Positions 9,184 through 20,700 are shown, counted from the stretch's first letter. The stretch is 64,000 nucleotides of DNA from Streptomyces sp. CC0208 (GCF_003443735.1 NZ_CP031969.1:3348001-3412000), one strand, 5' to 3'. A program made the numbers and translations. The notes: a model not told the origin generated them from the letters alone.

Positions 9184-9380
9184 GCCGGTACTGCCGTTCG
9201 ATCCCGGCGATGCGGGCGCGGGCGCAGAATGCAGGCACTCCGTTCCCGCGCTCCCGGCGCTACATGGGCACCCACGGCGGCACCGAGCCCTCCTCCGAAG
9301 CCGCGCCGCCGCCCCCGTGGTCACACGCGCGGTGCGGAAGGCCCGGGCCCGGTAGGTCGGTACTGCCGTTCGATCCCGGC
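9006..9380. repeat. Degenerate tandem duplication of a convergent gene junction
   Basis: Copy 1 (about 9006-9209) covers the last ~60 codons of the methyltransferase plus the old end of the opposing tetR gene. Copy 2 (about 9212-9380) repeats it with point changes and about 35 bp of deletions. Both copies contain GCGGGCGCAG, TTCCCGCGCTCCCGGC, GTGGTCACACGCGC and GGTACTGCCGTTCGATCCC in the same order. The functional tetR gene now ends inside copy 2, while the methyltransferase ends inside copy 1. Confidence 0.85.
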
Positions 9381-9998
9381 CAGCACCAGCGCGAGGCCCT
9401 CCTCGTAGTGCTGGTCGAAGTCCTGGAAGATCTCCGTGCCCGCCGCGGCCGACAGCGGGAAGTCGGCCATCAGGCGGGCGCGTTCCGCCACGTCGAAGCC
9501 CTCTCGGCGCTCCCCGGGCAGTGGCTCCACGCCCTGCTCCTCCGTGACGAAGCCGAGGGTGTAGTAGTACGTCGTCGACTGGGCCCGGACCGCCTGGGCG
9601 AGGGTGAATCCGGCGGCCGTGAACAGGCGCAGGGTCTCCTCCATCTGCTCGACGTGGACCAGCCCCGTGAAGCGTGAGCCGCTGTAGACCTTGGCGCCGT
9701 CGCGGTAGCCGAGCAGCGCGGCGCGCAGGCCGCGGTTGGCCTTGAGGAGCCGCTCGCGCCAGGTGTCGGACGGGTCGAGCGCGGTCCCGGCGACCATCCG
9801 CCGGTACATCTCGGTCGCCATCTCGTCGAGCAGCGCCTGCTTGTCCTTGAAGTGCCAGTACAGGGCGGGGGCCTTGACGTCGAGTTCCCTGGCGATGGCC
9901 CGCAGGCTGAGGCCGTCGAGGCCGACCTCGTTCAGCAGCTTCAGGGCGGTGTCGGCGACCCTCGCGCGGTCGAGGGGCGGGCGTTTCTCCGTACTCAC
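9321..9998 (-). CDS. TetR family transcriptional regulator (TetR_C class)
   Basis: A 225-aa repressor. The N-terminal helix-turn-helix spans about residues 10-55 (LSLRAIARELDVKAPALYWHFKDK), the classical class that includes TetR itself. The C-terminal ligand domain follows the tetracycline-repressor fold in length. GTG at 9998 is chosen because the domain begins right after it. The gene is divergent from a flavin monooxygenase, with two palindromes between them, so it probably represses both genes and releases on an aromatic ligand. Its last ~7 residues come from the duplicated junction and differ from the ending that copy 1 would encode. Confidence 0.9.
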   Translation of the reverse strand: MSTEKRPPLDRARVADTALKLLNEVGLDGLSLRAIARELDVKAPALYWHFKDKQALLDEMATEMYRRMVAGTALDPSDTWRERLLKANRGLRAALLGYRDGAKVYSGSRFTGLVHVEQMEETLRLFTAAGFTLAQAVRAQSTTYYYTLGFVTEEQGVEPLPGERREGFDVAERARLMADFPLSAAAGTEIFQDFDQHYEEGLALVLAGIERQYRPTGPGPSAPRV

Positions 9999-10007
9999 GC
10001 TTGACAG

Positions 10008-10022
10008 CTTAACAGCGTTAAG
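10008..10022. promoter_or_regulatory. TetR operator palindrome O1
   Basis: CTTAACAGCGTTAAG has 6-bp perfect arms with a 3-bp spacer, 9 bp upstream of the tetR start. The same arms recur in O2. Confidence 0.75.
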
Positions 10023-10044
10023 GGCACGCTCGGAGTCGATGGCA

Positions 10045-10059
10045 CTTAACACCGTTAAG
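10045..10059. promoter_or_regulatory. TetR operator palindrome O2
   Basis: CTTAACACCGTTAAG has the same arms and spacer length as O1, 37 bp away centre to centre. It overlaps the AAGGAG ribosome binding site of the monooxygenase gene, so binding could block both promoters. Confidence 0.75.
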
Positions 10060-10068
10060 GAGATGGGT

Positions 10069-11466
10069 GTGAACACGGACGTACTGATCGTCGGCGCGGG
10101 CCCCACCGGCCTCGCCCTCGGCATCGACCTCGCCCGGCGAGGCGTGGACGCGCTGGTCGTGGAGAAGGCCCACCGGCTGTTCCCGGGCTCACGCGGCAAG
10201 GGCCTCCAGCCGCGCACCATGGAGGTCTTCGACGACTTCGGCGTGCTCGACGCGATCCTCGCGATCGGCGGGCCCTATCCGGTCGGCATGGTCTGGCAGG
10301 ACGGCGAGCGGGTCGGCGAGCACCGGATGTTCGACCCGGCCGAGCCGACGGAGGACTCCCCGTACAACGCGCCCTGGATGGTCCCCCAGTGGCGCACCCA
10401 GAAGGTGTTGTCCGCACGGCTGGAGGAGCTGGGCGGGCGGGTGTCCTTCGGCCGGGAGGCCGTCGGCCTTGAGCAGGACGCGGAAGGGGTGACCGTGCGT
10501 TTCGCGGCGGGCGAGGACGTCCGCGCCCGGTACGTGGTCGCCGCCGACGGCGGGCGCTCGGCCGTCCGCCGCGCGCTGGGCATCGGCATGACCGGGGAGA
10601 CGGTGGACCCCCACCCGCTGCTCGTCGCGGACGTCCGCGTCACCGGCCTCGACCGGGACAACTGGCACATCTTCCCGCCCCGCGGGGAGGACGCCGGCTA
10701 TCTCTCAATCTGCCCGCTCGCCGGCACGGAGGACTTCCAGGTCGTGGCCCAGTTCCCGGAGGGCACGCGGGTGGACCTGTCCCTGGACGCCGTCCGCGAG
10801 GTCGTCGCGGCCCGCTCGCACCTCGCCCCCGAGGCGGTGACGGAGCTCCGCTGGGCCTCCGACTTCCGGCCCCGCGCGGCCCTCGCGGACAGCTTCCGCT
10901 CCGGCCGGGTCTTCCTCGCCGGGGACGCGGCCCACGTCCACTCCCCCGCGGGCGGCCAGGGCCTGAACACCAGCGTCCAGGACGCGTACAACCTGGGCTG
11001 GAAGCTGGGAGCGGTGCTTCGCGCCGGGGCCCCGGCCGCCCTCCTGGACACCTACGAGGAGGAACGCCGTCCCATCGCCGCGCAGATGCTCGGCCTCTCG
11101 ACGGGCGTGCACCGGGGAGAGGTCCGGCGGGGCGACGCGACCCGCCAACTGGCCCTGGGTTACCGGGAGTCGTCCCTGTCGGCGGAGACCCGCACGGCAC
11201 CGAGCGGGCTCCGCGCCGGCGACCGCGCCCCCGACGGCAGGCTGGCCGGCGTCCGCCTCTTCGACGCGTTCCGGGGCCCGCACTGGACGCTGGTGGCGGT
11301 GGGCGTCGAGGCACCGCCGCTGCCGGAGTCGGTGCGGGTGGTCACGGGTGACGAGCAGCCGTCGTACGGAAAGGGGCTGTTCCTGGTGCGTCCCGACGGT
11401 TACGTCGGCTGGGCCGGTGACCAGGCGGACGGGCTCATGGACCGTCTGGGCCGGTTCGGCGCGTGA
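10069..11466 (+). CDS. FAD-dependent aromatic monooxygenase (PheA/TfdB-like)
   Basis: A 465-aa group A flavoprotein hydroxylase. It has the N-terminal GxGxxG (VGAGPTGLALG), the mid-protein D-G motif (AADGGRSAVRR) and the second FAD motif (GDAAHVHSPAGGQGLNTSVQDAYNLGWKL region). A C-terminal ~100-residue thioredoxin-like domain is typical of phenol and rifampicin hydroxylase relatives. GTG at 10069 sits 6 bp after AAGGAG; the ATG at 10063 directly abuts the Shine-Dalgarno. Divergence from a TetR gene suggests inducible detoxification or modification of an aromatic compound. The substrate is unknown. Confidence 0.88.
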   Translation: MNTDVLIVGAGPTGLALGIDLARRGVDALVVEKAHRLFPGSRGKGLQPRTMEVFDDFGVLDAILAIGGPYPVGMVWQDGERVGEHRMFDPAEPTEDSPYNAPWMVPQWRTQKVLSARLEELGGRVSFGREAVGLEQDAEGVTVRFAAGEDVRARYVVAADGGRSAVRRALGIGMTGETVDPHPLLVADVRVTGLDRDNWHIFPPRGEDAGYLSICPLAGTEDFQVVAQFPEGTRVDLSLDAVREVVAARSHLAPEAVTELRWASDFRPRAALADSFRSGRVFLAGDAAHVHSPAGGQGLNTSVQDAYNLGWKLGAVLRAGAPAALLDTYEEERRPIAAQMLGLSTGVHRGEVRRGDATRQLALGYRESSLSAETRTAPSGLRAGDRAPDGRLAGVRLFDAFRGPHWTLVAVGVEAPPLPESVRVVTGDEQPSYGKGLFLVRPDGYVGWAGDQADGLMDRLGRFGA

Positions 11467-11515
11467 GGGCGGTCAGCCGTCGAGGAGCGTGTCCACCGAC
11501 GACCGATCGCCCGGC

Positions 11516-13096
<1,581 letters not shown>

Positions 13097-13201
13097 GCCC
13101 ACCACCGTATTGCGGTCTCGGGCGAAGCGCCGCCGGTCGTTCGCGACCGGCCGTCCGGGGGGAGACATCAGGGGACGCCGGTGAGACGACAGGGGGTCCG
13201 G

Positions 13202-14041
13202 ATGCGTAGTACGGGCATGGGGAGAGCGTTCGCCGCGCTGCTGGTCCTGGGGCTGGCCTGCGGCTGTACGGTGCGGACCGCCGACGGGGACGGCAAGCGG
13301 CGTCTGCCGGTGCGGATCGAGGTCCCGCAGCACAGCACACCACCGGCCGGCGACGACCCGAAGCCGAGTGCGACGCCGTCCACGTCCACGTCCGGTGCGG
13401 CCCCCGCGCCCGCCGTGCTGTGGTCGAGAGGCGACTCCGGGCGGGACGTACGGGAGTTGCAGGCCCGGCTGCGCCAGGTCGCGTGGCTCTACGACGGGCC
13501 GACCGGGTCGTACGACGATCTCACCGAGCGGGCGGTGAAGGGGTTCCAGGGCAAGCGCGGGCTGCCGAGGACCGGGAGGACCGACACGGTCACCTGGAAG
13601 CGGCTGAAGGCCATGACGCACGAGCCGGGCAAGTGGGAGCTCTATCTGATGGGCGGCCAGCCGGCCGACGCGCCGGACCCGCGCTGTCTGACCGGGCGGG
13701 TGCTGTGCATCAGCAAGACGAGCCGGACCCTGCGCTGGATGATCGACGGGCGGACGGTCATGACCGTGTCGGTCCGCTTCGGCTCGGTGGGCACACCGAC
13801 CCGTGAGGGCGTGTTCAGCGTCTACTGGAAGTCAAGGCACCATGTGTCGACGCTCTACGACTCCCCGATGCCGTACGCCATGTTCTTCAGTGGCGGCCAG
13901 GCGGTGCACTACTCGGCAGACTTCGCCGCCAACGGATACGCGGGCGGCTCGCACGGCTGCGTCAACGTCCGGGACGAGACGGCGATCGCGGACCTGTTCG
14001 CTCAGGTGCGCAACGGCGACAAGGTCGTCGTCCACTGGTGA
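13202..14041 (+). CDS. L,D-transpeptidase with peptidoglycan-binding domain, probable lipoprotein
   Basis: A 279-aa exported protein. The N-terminal hydrophobic signal ends in LACGC, lipobox-like but not perfect. A Pro/Thr/Ser linker of about 40 residues follows, then a peptidoglycan-binding-1 domain (about 78-140, [15 protein letters not shown]). The C-terminal YkuD catalytic domain has the full H-x(n)-S-H-G-C-V-N motif, with catalytic Cys in [11 protein letters not shown]. It would form 3-3 peptide cross-links at the outer membrane face. It is divergent from the mutase gene with about 100 bp between. Confidence 0.88.
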   Translation: MRSTGMGRAFAALLVLGLACGCTVRTADGDGKRRLPVRIEVPQHSTPPAGDDPKPSATPSTSTSGAAPAPAVLWSRGDSGRDVRELQARLRQVAWLYDGPTGSYDDLTERAVKGFQGKRGLPRTGRTDTVTWKRLKAMTHEPGKWELYLMGGQPADAPDPRCLTGRVLCISKTSRTLRWMIDGRTVMTVSVRFGSVGTPTREGVFSVYWKSRHHVSTLYDSPMPYAMFFSGGQAVHYSADFAANGYAGGSHGCVNVRDETAIADLFAQVRNGDKVVVHW

Positions 14042-14263
14042 GGTGCGCGAGGAGGAGTCAGGGGCGCGGACGGGACCGGGGGAACGTGTCCCGCCCGCGC
14101 CAGGTGCACGAGCCGTAGGTACGGGGGGAACCCCGGCTCTGTGCGACGGCCGATGACCAGTCGGCTCACTCAGTACTGCGCTCCGGCCTCCGAAAACGTC
14201 ACACCCACCGCGAACGAAACCGCGACGGGTGGGAAAAATGCAGGTCAATGACGTGGTGCGCAG

Positions 14264-15337
14264 TCAGAGTGCGCTGCACGACGGGCTCGGATCCGGATCC
14301 GGTGACATCGTTGCCCCGGTCGTGGCGAGCGGGGCGTCCGAGGTGGTGCCGCCGTCGGGGGCGTGGTGGTTCTCGCGGGGGGACGTGAACTGGTTGTGGT
14401 GGTGACCGTGTCCGTCGCCCCGGCCATGCCCGTCGCCGTGGCCGCCCTTGTCGTTGTCCTCGTGGTCGCCCTTGCCGTCGCCCTTGCCGTCGCCCTTGCC
14501 GTCGCCCTTGCGATCGCCCTTTCGGTCGTCGGGGGCGGACTCGGTGTCGCGGGTGCCGCTGCCGGACAGGACACCCTTGCAGTACTTCCAGACCTGTGAG
14601 GTGCCGCCCGCCGCGCCCTCCAGCGAGCGCTCGCGGGTCGAGTCGAGCTTCTTTCCGGCGCGCACGTCCCGGCAGGCCGAGGCTGCTCCGTTCCAGTCGC
14701 GGCGGGGCCGTACGCCCAGCCCTTCGGAACCCTTGTCGGGGGCCGCTCCGGTGTCGCCGCGCGCTGTGTCCCGGGAGCCGGCCCCACCGGAGGGGGAGCC
14801 CCCGGGCGAGGGCACGACGTGAGGGGGCGAGACCGAGGGCGAGTCGCGCGGGCCGTCCGGGGTGGCGGCGGCCGACACCGTCGCCGCGGGTTCCGGTTCG
14901 CCGTCCCCTTGGTTCGGCAGGACTCCGATTCCGGCCACGACAGCCACTCCGCCCACCATCCCGGCCGCCAGTACGGCGGCCAGTCCGAGGTGCGCGGAAC
15001 GCCGCCTGCGGGGACGGCCGGCCCCCGTGTCCGGGGCGCCGATCCGCACGAGACCGGCGTCGGCGGAACCGGTTCCGGTCCGGTGCCGGTCCCGGGCCGG
15101 CGGGCTCACCCAGTCGTCCGAACGCTCCGCGCGCACCTTGCGGAACACGGCCAGCGCGGCCTCCTCACCGGGGAGTTCGCCGCTGGTCGGGGCAGGTTCG
15201 ACGGTCAGCGCGTCCAGCGTTTTCGCGAGCCGCTCGGCCTGGTCGCGGGCGGCCTCGTCGACAGCTTCCAGTGACTCTCCGCGCAGCAACCGCTCCGCTG
15301 TCTCGAGGTCCAGCCACCTGTAGCTCTCGTCGGCCAT
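14264..15337 (-). CDS. Anti-sigma-like single-pass membrane protein with repetitive C-terminus
   Basis: A 357-aa protein encoded directly after an ECF sigma factor, with the stop and start overlapping as TGATG. The N-terminal ~95 residues are acidic and helical, the expected sigma-binding side. A single transmembrane helix lies near residues 125-150. The extracytoplasmic part is Pro/Ser/Gly-rich, then has a Cys-containing segment, then tandem G-D-G-K repeats and a His/Asp/Gly-rich tail that could bind metal. No canonical HxxxCxxC zinc anti-sigma motif is seen. ATG at 15337 is preferred because AAGGA is well spaced. A paralogous pair lies at 27768-29323. Confidence 0.65.
   Translation of the reverse strand: MADESYRWLDLETAERLLRGESLEAVDEAARDQAERLAKTLDALTVEPAPTSGELPGEEAALAVFRKVRAERSDDWVSPPARDRHRTGTGSADAGLVRIGAPDTGAGRPRRRRSAHLGLAAVLAAGMVGGVAVVAGIGVLPNQGDGEPEPAATVSAAATPDGPRDSPSVSPPHVVPSPGGSPSGGAGSRDTARGDTGAAPDKGSEGLGVRPRRDWNGAASACRDVRAGKKLDSTRERSLEGAAGGTSQVWKYCKGVLSGSGTRDTESAPDDRKGDRKGDGKGDGKGDGKGDHEDNDKGGHGDGHGRGDGHGHHHNQFTSPRENHHAPDGGTTSDAPLATTGATMSPDPDPSPSCSAL
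14463..14526. repeat. 12-bp in-frame tandem repeat in the anti-sigma-like gene
   Basis: About five tandem copies of a 12-bp unit related to GTCGCCCTTGCC encode repeated Gly-Asp-Gly-Lys on the minus strand. The units drift at the right end. Confidence 0.85.
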
Positions 15338-15999
15338 CACATGTCCTTCTGCGTCCGCGGACGCATATGCGTCACACTCGCGGACGTCACCGCACTGTCC
15401 TGCGGTTCTCGCTGCGGCGGCAGGGCATCGAGCGCGCCGGCAGATTCCGGATCCTCGCCGAGGAGCTCGGCGAGCCGTTTCAGACCGCGGTGCGCGGCCG
15501 TCCGTACCGCGCCGGGACGCTTGCCGAGGGTCTCGGCGGCGGTCTTGGCGTCCAGGCCGACCACCACGCGCAGCACCACGGCCTCGGCCTGATCCTGGGG
15601 CAGCCGGGCGATGAGCGAGAGGGTGGTGTCGGTGGCCAGCGCCTCGATGGCCTCGCCCGCGGTGTCCGACTCGGCGGGCTTCCCGGACAACTCGGTCTCG
15701 TCGCCGCCGATGGCGGGGCGGCGGCCGCGCATCCGGATGTGGTCGAGGGCGCGGTTGCGGGCTATACGGGCGGCCCAGCCGCGGAAACGGTCCGCGTCCC
15801 CGTCGAAACGGTCCAGGTCACGGGCTATCTGGAGCCAGGCCTCGGAGGCCACATCCTCGGCGTCCGGATCACCGACCAGCGTCCGGACGTATCCGAGCAG
15901 CCGCGGGTGCACCGCGCGGTACACAGTCCGGAACGCGGTCTCGTCCCCGTCCTGTGCCGCAAGCACCGCGGCAGTCAACTCCGCGTCGTCCCCCAGCAC
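15337..15999 (-). CDS. ECF-type RNA polymerase sigma factor
   Basis: A 220-aa sigma-70 family protein with region 2 (about 10-85: DAEDVASEAWLQIARD, FRGWAARIARNRALDHIR) and region 4 (about 125-185: LPQDQAEAVVLRVVVGL, TLGKRPGAVRTAAHRGL). There is no region 1.1 or 3. Start GTG 15999 places the family start about 10 residues before region 2. The following membrane gene overlaps by TGATG and is the likely partner anti-sigma. The sigma factor at 28703 is about half identical by eye. The target regulon is unknown. Confidence 0.9.
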   Translation of the reverse strand: MLGDDAELTAAVLAAQDGDETAFRTVYRAVHPRLLGYVRTLVGDPDAEDVASEAWLQIARDLDRFDGDADRFRGWAARIARNRALDHIRMRGRRPAIGGDETELSGKPAESDTAGEAIEALATDTTLSLIARLPQDQAEAVVLRVVVGLDAKTAAETLGKRPGAVRTAAHRGLKRLAELLGEDPESAGALDALPPQREPQDSAVTSASVTHMRPRTQKDM

Positions 16000-16234
16000 C
16001 CGTGAATCCTCAATACGTGGTCGCGATCGATGGTCGCCGCTTCGAGCCGTCGAGGGGTTGTGGTGATCGTTCGAGAGTCGCGTTGATCATTCAACTTCCG
16101 CGCCCGGCGCGAAAGGCACGTTACGACCTGAAACCGCTGCTCGTCCATGTCCGTACAAAATGCAACTACCTCGTGATCCGGAGCCGGTCCGGCGGGGTGT
16201 GACAGAAACCGCACTCATGACGCTGAAGAAAGTA

Positions 16235-16304
16235 CGGGCCGCCGCGCGGCCCGTGCCGCGCGACGGCCGGGGCCTCTCCTGTGGGGGGTGGCGGCCCCGG
16301 CCGT
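16235..16304. terminator. Two adjacent GC-rich hairpins
   Basis: The first stem is ACGGGCCGC / GCGGCCCGT (16235-16243 and 16247-16255) with a 3-nt loop. The second is ACGGCCGGGGCC / GGCCCCGGCCGT (16263-16274 and 16293-16304) with an 18-nt loop. No T tract follows. They may be factor-independent terminators or structural boundaries; no nearby gene clearly ends into them. Confidence 0.4.
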
Positions 16305-16542
16305 CTCCGCGGTTTCCCGGGCTCCGCCCGGACGTCACTCGGCAGATCAGGCTCCTGCCCACGCGAGCCCGCCTGCGGCGCAAGGACCCCAGGGCGCGAC
16401 CAGGCACCTGCACACGACGCGATCGAAGCCCTCGTCCTGCCGGAAGGCCGACTCCTCCCGGTCCGGTCGGCGCAGGCAGACGACGAGCGCCACGGTTGAT
16501 CCCGGAGTCGATCACTTGGTCGGCAGACGGTTCCTGGCCGGC

Positions 16543-16579
16543 GAAAGACTTCGGAAAGTTCGCCCGGCCAGGCTGGTGG
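16543..16579 (+). promoter_or_regulatory. SARP-style promoter of Cys-rich peptide A
   Basis: GAAAG occurs at 16543-16547 and 16554-16558, exactly 11 bp apart, one DNA helical turn. CTGGTGG follows 14 bp after the second copy (16573-16579). The same arrangement precedes peptide B. SARP regulators bind short direct repeats spaced by 11 or 22 bp just upstream of the -10, and two SARP genes lie in this island. Confidence 0.6.
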
Positions 16580-16628
16580 CTCTCAGCGGCCTGCTCCCAG
16601 GCCTTCGACGACGAGTCAGGAGAACCAC

Positions 16629-16811
16629 GTGACCAGTTCACTCCTCGCCGCAGCCCAGCGGGCGGTTGGTCGACTGCTTCCCCGCACGGCGGCCGCAGCG
16701 GCGTGCAACCCGGACTGTTGGTACGAAACCCGAAGCGGCTACCCCTACTACTGCTGCTACACCCCTGGGTGCGAAGGCCGCTGTCAGCTGTGCACGTGGT
16801 GCAGAGGGTAA
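16629..16811 (+). CDS. Cys-rich precursor-like peptide A (60 aa)
   Basis: A 60-aa peptide read from GTG with AGGAG 6 bp upstream. Residues 1-25 look like a leader: no acidic residue, amphipathic, L16-L17-P18-R19-T20 then an Ala run. Residues 26-60 are very rich in Cys (26, 30, 42, 43, 48, 52, 55, 58), Tyr and Trp. The layout C26-x3-C30-W31-x-E33, a CC pair, x4-C is shared with peptide B at the far end of the island, which shows it is a real gene. Eight Cys allow four disulfides. The AxA-like junction before C26 could be a cleavage site. It lies about 100 bp ahead of a SARP gene on the same strand. A mature structure or activity cannot be inferred. Confidence 0.75.
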   Translation: MTSSLLAAAQRAVGRLLPRTAAAAACNPDCWYETRSGYPYYCCYTPGCEGRCQLCTWCRG

Positions 16812-16908
16812 AGCGCTACGGCCTCCCCCGAGCATGATCCGTGCGGATTCCGAACACCTGCACAGCACAGTGGTGGCATGAACCGTACGAACACCGACGG
16901 GGGCCTGT

Positions 16909-17727
16909 GTGAACATTCAACTTCTCGGCTGTGTCGAACTGCATGCCGCGGACCGGAAGCTGGTTTCGATCTCTCCAGCGGTAGGTCTTCTGCTGGCGGC
17001 ATTGGCCTGGTCGCCGAACATCTTCGTAAGTGACCAGGACGTCATCGACCGCATCTGGGAAGCCAGGCCCCCGCTCCATCCCCGGAACGCGCTGTACACG
17101 CTGGCTACCCGCCTCCGGAAGGCTCTTCACACCACCAATGCGGAACATGGCTCGTGTGAGGTGGTCAGGCGGCAGAGCGGGTATGTCCTGGCAGTCGAGG
17201 ACGAGACCGTCGACACGTACCGCTTCCGTGCGCTGGCGCGGAAGGCAAGAAGTCTCGCTTTCCGCGGGGAGCAGGAAGCGGCCCTTGACCTCTACGAAGA
17301 GGCAGTGGCCCAGTGGCACGGCGATCCCCTCTGCGGGATAGACGCCACATGGGCAGAGGCTGCACGTGCGACGCTTCGCCACGAATGGCGTTCAGTCCTG
17401 CTGACCAGCGCGGAGTTGGGATTGCGCCTCAACCGCCACAACGACTACCTCCCTCAGCTTCACGATCTGGTCGCGCTGCACCCCCACGACGAGAGAGCAG
17501 TCGGCCTGTTGATGCTGGCGCTCTACCAGAGCGGACGAGTGGACGAGGCACTGCTGTGCTTCCAGACCATACGGGGCAAGCTGATCGATGCACTGGGCGA
17601 CGAACCTGGCCCTGAACTGCGTGCCCTGCACGAACGGATCCTGCTCAGGAACCAGCACACCCCCTCTGGTCCGCCTCGCTTGGACACACTGATCCAAGAG
17701 CCCACAGGAACGCTGTCCATCGTCTAG
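16909..17727 (+). CDS. SARP-family regulator (short form)
   Basis: A 272-aa Streptomyces antibiotic regulatory protein. Residues 1-90 are an OmpR-type winged helix (QLLGCVELHA, ALYTLATRLRKAL, SGYVL). Residues of about 95-245 are the bacterial transcriptional activator domain with TPR-like helices (AALDLYEEAVAQWHGDPL, LYQSGRVDEALLCFQTIRGKL). It starts at GTG 16909. Its 3' end overlaps the stop of the large convergent SARP by 4 bp. It is the likely cluster-situated activator of the 11-bp GAAAG repeats before peptides A and B. Confidence 0.88.
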   Translation: MNIQLLGCVELHAADRKLVSISPAVGLLLAALAWSPNIFVSDQDVIDRIWEARPPLHPRNALYTLATRLRKALHTTNAEHGSCEVVRRQSGYVLAVEDETVDTYRFRALARKARSLAFRGEQEAALDLYEEAVAQWHGDPLCGIDATWAEAARATLRHEWRSVLLTSAELGLRLNRHNDYLPQLHDLVALHPHDERAVGLLMLALYQSGRVDEALLCFQTIRGKLIDALGDEPGPELRALHERILLRNQHTPSGPPRLDTLIQEPTGTLSIV

Positions 17728-20700
17728 TCGAAGTGACGAGCCAGAAAGATCTCAAGCCGCAGGTGTGCATCTTCCGGAACTTCCGCTTGCTGCCGTCGCC
17801 TCGTACCGATCGGTTCCTCCACAGCCATCGGGACGCGCCAGGAGTCAGCCACCCGCTGCATATGAGGAACGCCAATCTGTTCAAAAAGAGACTGAGCAGC
17901 GCTCTGCTCCTCCTCGGCGCGCCCGTGCTCCCCGGAGGCCGAAAGGGCGGCAGCCATAGCCATCAAGGCACGGGCGTGCAGAAGCCTTTGACCTGACCTA
18001 CTCGCAAGATCGGCGGCCTCGGTAGCAGCGGCCAGGGCCATTACGTTCTCGCCCTTGCACAGCAATGCCAGTGCTGCTGCAGTGCGAATGCGTGGCAGTG
18101 TCAGAGGGTTGCCGGACTCGGCCATCTCGGAGGCCCTATCCAACTGCGCTATCGCTTCATCGTATCGCTCGCGAGCACAGTTGAGCACACCGCTCAAGCA
18201 AAGGATCTCGATAAGACCCGTGTGGTAACCCGTCTGCTCAGCCATTTCCCGGGCGGTGCCGAGGCGAGTGACCGCCTCATGCGTAAATCCCGCCCGGGCT
18301 TTCACAGAGGCAAGACCCATCAGGGAGTCGACCTGGCAATTACGATTTCCGACACGCTCTGCCAGAGTGATCGCATCCTCAAACGCTTGGATCGCTCTGG
18401 CACCCTGCCCAGCATCGTCACGCACCCGGCCCAGCGCTTCCAGCGCCACAGCCTCCGCATAGACCGAGCCCGCGTTCTGTGCGGCGACCATGGAAGCGCG
18501 CAAGGCTACGACGGCCTCGTCGAACCTTGCCTGCTTCTGCCGCACGAGCCCCAGATTGACCAGGCACATGGCATGAGTGTGATCTCCCGCTTGACTGAGG
18601 AGCGACAGGCCCTCGACCGCGGCGTCCTCGGCGTCGGCAAGTTGTCCGAGGGCGAGATACAAGGATGCCATGTTGATCAGCATGGTTCTCACGCTTTTCA
18701 CTCGGCCAAGACGTCGGTAAATAGCGAGCGACTTCTTGTAATAGGGTGGCGCCTCATGCGGCTGACCCAGAAGTTTAAGAGTGACCCCCCTTCCCTGAAG
18801 GCTCACAGCCTCGCCAAAAAGCCATCCGGCTCGGCGAGCCAGTCGCTCACAGTTCCCATACTCCCGCAAAGCGCCCTTGAAGTCTCCCTCTCGCCATCGA
18901 GCATGTCCGAGGGCGAGGCCCATTGCGGCCTGGCCGATATAGTCTCCTCCGCGCTCAGCGCCCTTTCGAGCCAACGAAGCGAGCCGTACCCAGTCAGACA
19001 AGGGGCGCCTGTGATGGAAGAGATCCTGCAAGGCATCCACGAGCTGCCATGCGAAACGATACGGTCCGTGTTCCGCGGCGTATCCGATTGCTACCGCAAT
19101 GCCATCCCATTCACTATCGAACCAGGAAATCGCTTCATCTGATGCACGGAACTCCTGTGGCGCCGCCCCTTCCACTGCTTCCGGACGGACATGAGGAACG
19201 TAATACTTACATGCCTCGGCGGCACTGATAGCGCTTTGAAGGTAGTGGTCAAGGATGCGCTCAACAGCTGCCCGCCGGTCCGACTCGTTGTCTTCCTTGA
19301 GCGCGCGCTCCCTGGCGTACTCGTGCACGAGGTCATGCCACGTGGCACGGCCACGGTCGGTATCTCGCAAGAGATGCACCTGCTGAGCGCGACGCAACAG
19401 GTCCTCTACACGTGCCTCATCCAGCAATGCGCCGGCGGCAACGGCAGCGACCGAGCGACCGGTTCCCGGCATGAGACCAAGAGACCGGAACACCCGGCTT
19501 GCCTCATCGGACAACGTGGCGTACGACAAATCGAGCGCGGCCCTGACAGCCACACTTTCCTCCCCCTCGACGTGCAGCCGCGCCAGCCGTCCGCGCTCCG
19601 CCAGCTCATCGACGTACGAACTGATACTGCCGGGCCTGCCACCTATCCAGGAGCCGGCCACACACAAAGCCAGGGGGAGATGGTCACAGAGCGAAATCAG
19701 GCGGTTGGCCGCCTCTGGATCTGCAGCGACCACTTCCGAGCCCACCGAATTGCCCAACAGCTTAAGGGCTGCGCCAGGCGTCAGAACATCGCACATGAGC
19801 CTGTGTGCGCTGTCCATGGTTACGAGGCCACTCAGCTTGTGCCGACTGGTGACCAGCGTCAGGGATCCACCCGCGGTGGGCAGCAGGCGTCGCACGAGAG
19901 CCGCGTCCGCGACGTCGTCGAGGACGACGAGTACCCGGCGTTCCGCCAGCAGCGTGCGATACAGGGCGGTTTGCGCCTCCAGACCCACAGGCACATCACG
20001 GGGAGCGATGCCAAGCCCCTGCAGGAGAAGGGGGAGCGCTTCCTCCACCGTCATCGGCTCGCCGTCGTCGAACCCGCGCATGTCCAAGAAGAGTTGGCCA
20101 TCGGGAAAGCCACGGGCGACCTGATGCGACCAATGCAGAGCGAGCGCGGTCTTCCCGACTCCTGCGGGTCCCACAATCAGGAGGATGTCCTCCCCGCCAC
20201 GCCACCAGGCATCCAACTGGCGGACATCCGTGCCGCGTCCGACGAAGAAGCGGGGTGCGCGTGGGAGTTGGTGCGGAACTCGCGTGTCACGAGGGGAGTG
20301 CTCACGCGTGGCCGCATTCCGGGTAGTGGCGATCGAGTCGACACCGGCGAGGAGTCTTTGGTGGAGGGCACTCAGCTCGCTGGAGGGTTCGACGCCGAGT
20401 TCCCTCGACAACCGGCCGCGCAACGCCAGATACACCTCGAGCGCCTCGGAAGTACGACCGTCACGTTGCAGAGCTCGCATCAACAGGGCATGTGGATGTT
20501 CCCGGAGCGGGTACTCAGCGGAGAGACGGACCAGCTCGGCGATGGCCGCGCCATACCGACCGAGTTCCAGATCCGCCTGCGCTCTGCCCTCCAGAGCCGC
20601 TCCGTGCAGTTCGACGAGGCGCCGACGCTCCGCCTCCGCGCTGGTCGACAGATCCGGAAAAGGGTCGCCCCGCCACAGGGAAGCCGCATCGTCATAACAG

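Larger units (their letters stand above)
16000..16628. other. Gene-poor border of the peptide island
   Basis: No convincing gene is visible here. It contains the upstream region of the sigma factor, two GC-rich hairpins near 16235-16304 and the promoter repeats of the following Cys-rich peptide gene. Reading frames through it give low-complexity Arg/Pro/Gly translations typical of non-coding high-GC DNA. Confidence 0.6.

Noticed and set aside
16281..16499. Possible remnant gene on the plus strand
   Set aside because: A few residues looked protein-like at the end, but there is no start context or homology I can name.
16087..16641. Minus-strand frame of 184 codons across the island border
   Set aside because: Arg/Pro/Gly-rich translation without any family likeness; it overlaps the peptide A promoter and start and has no ribosome binding site.
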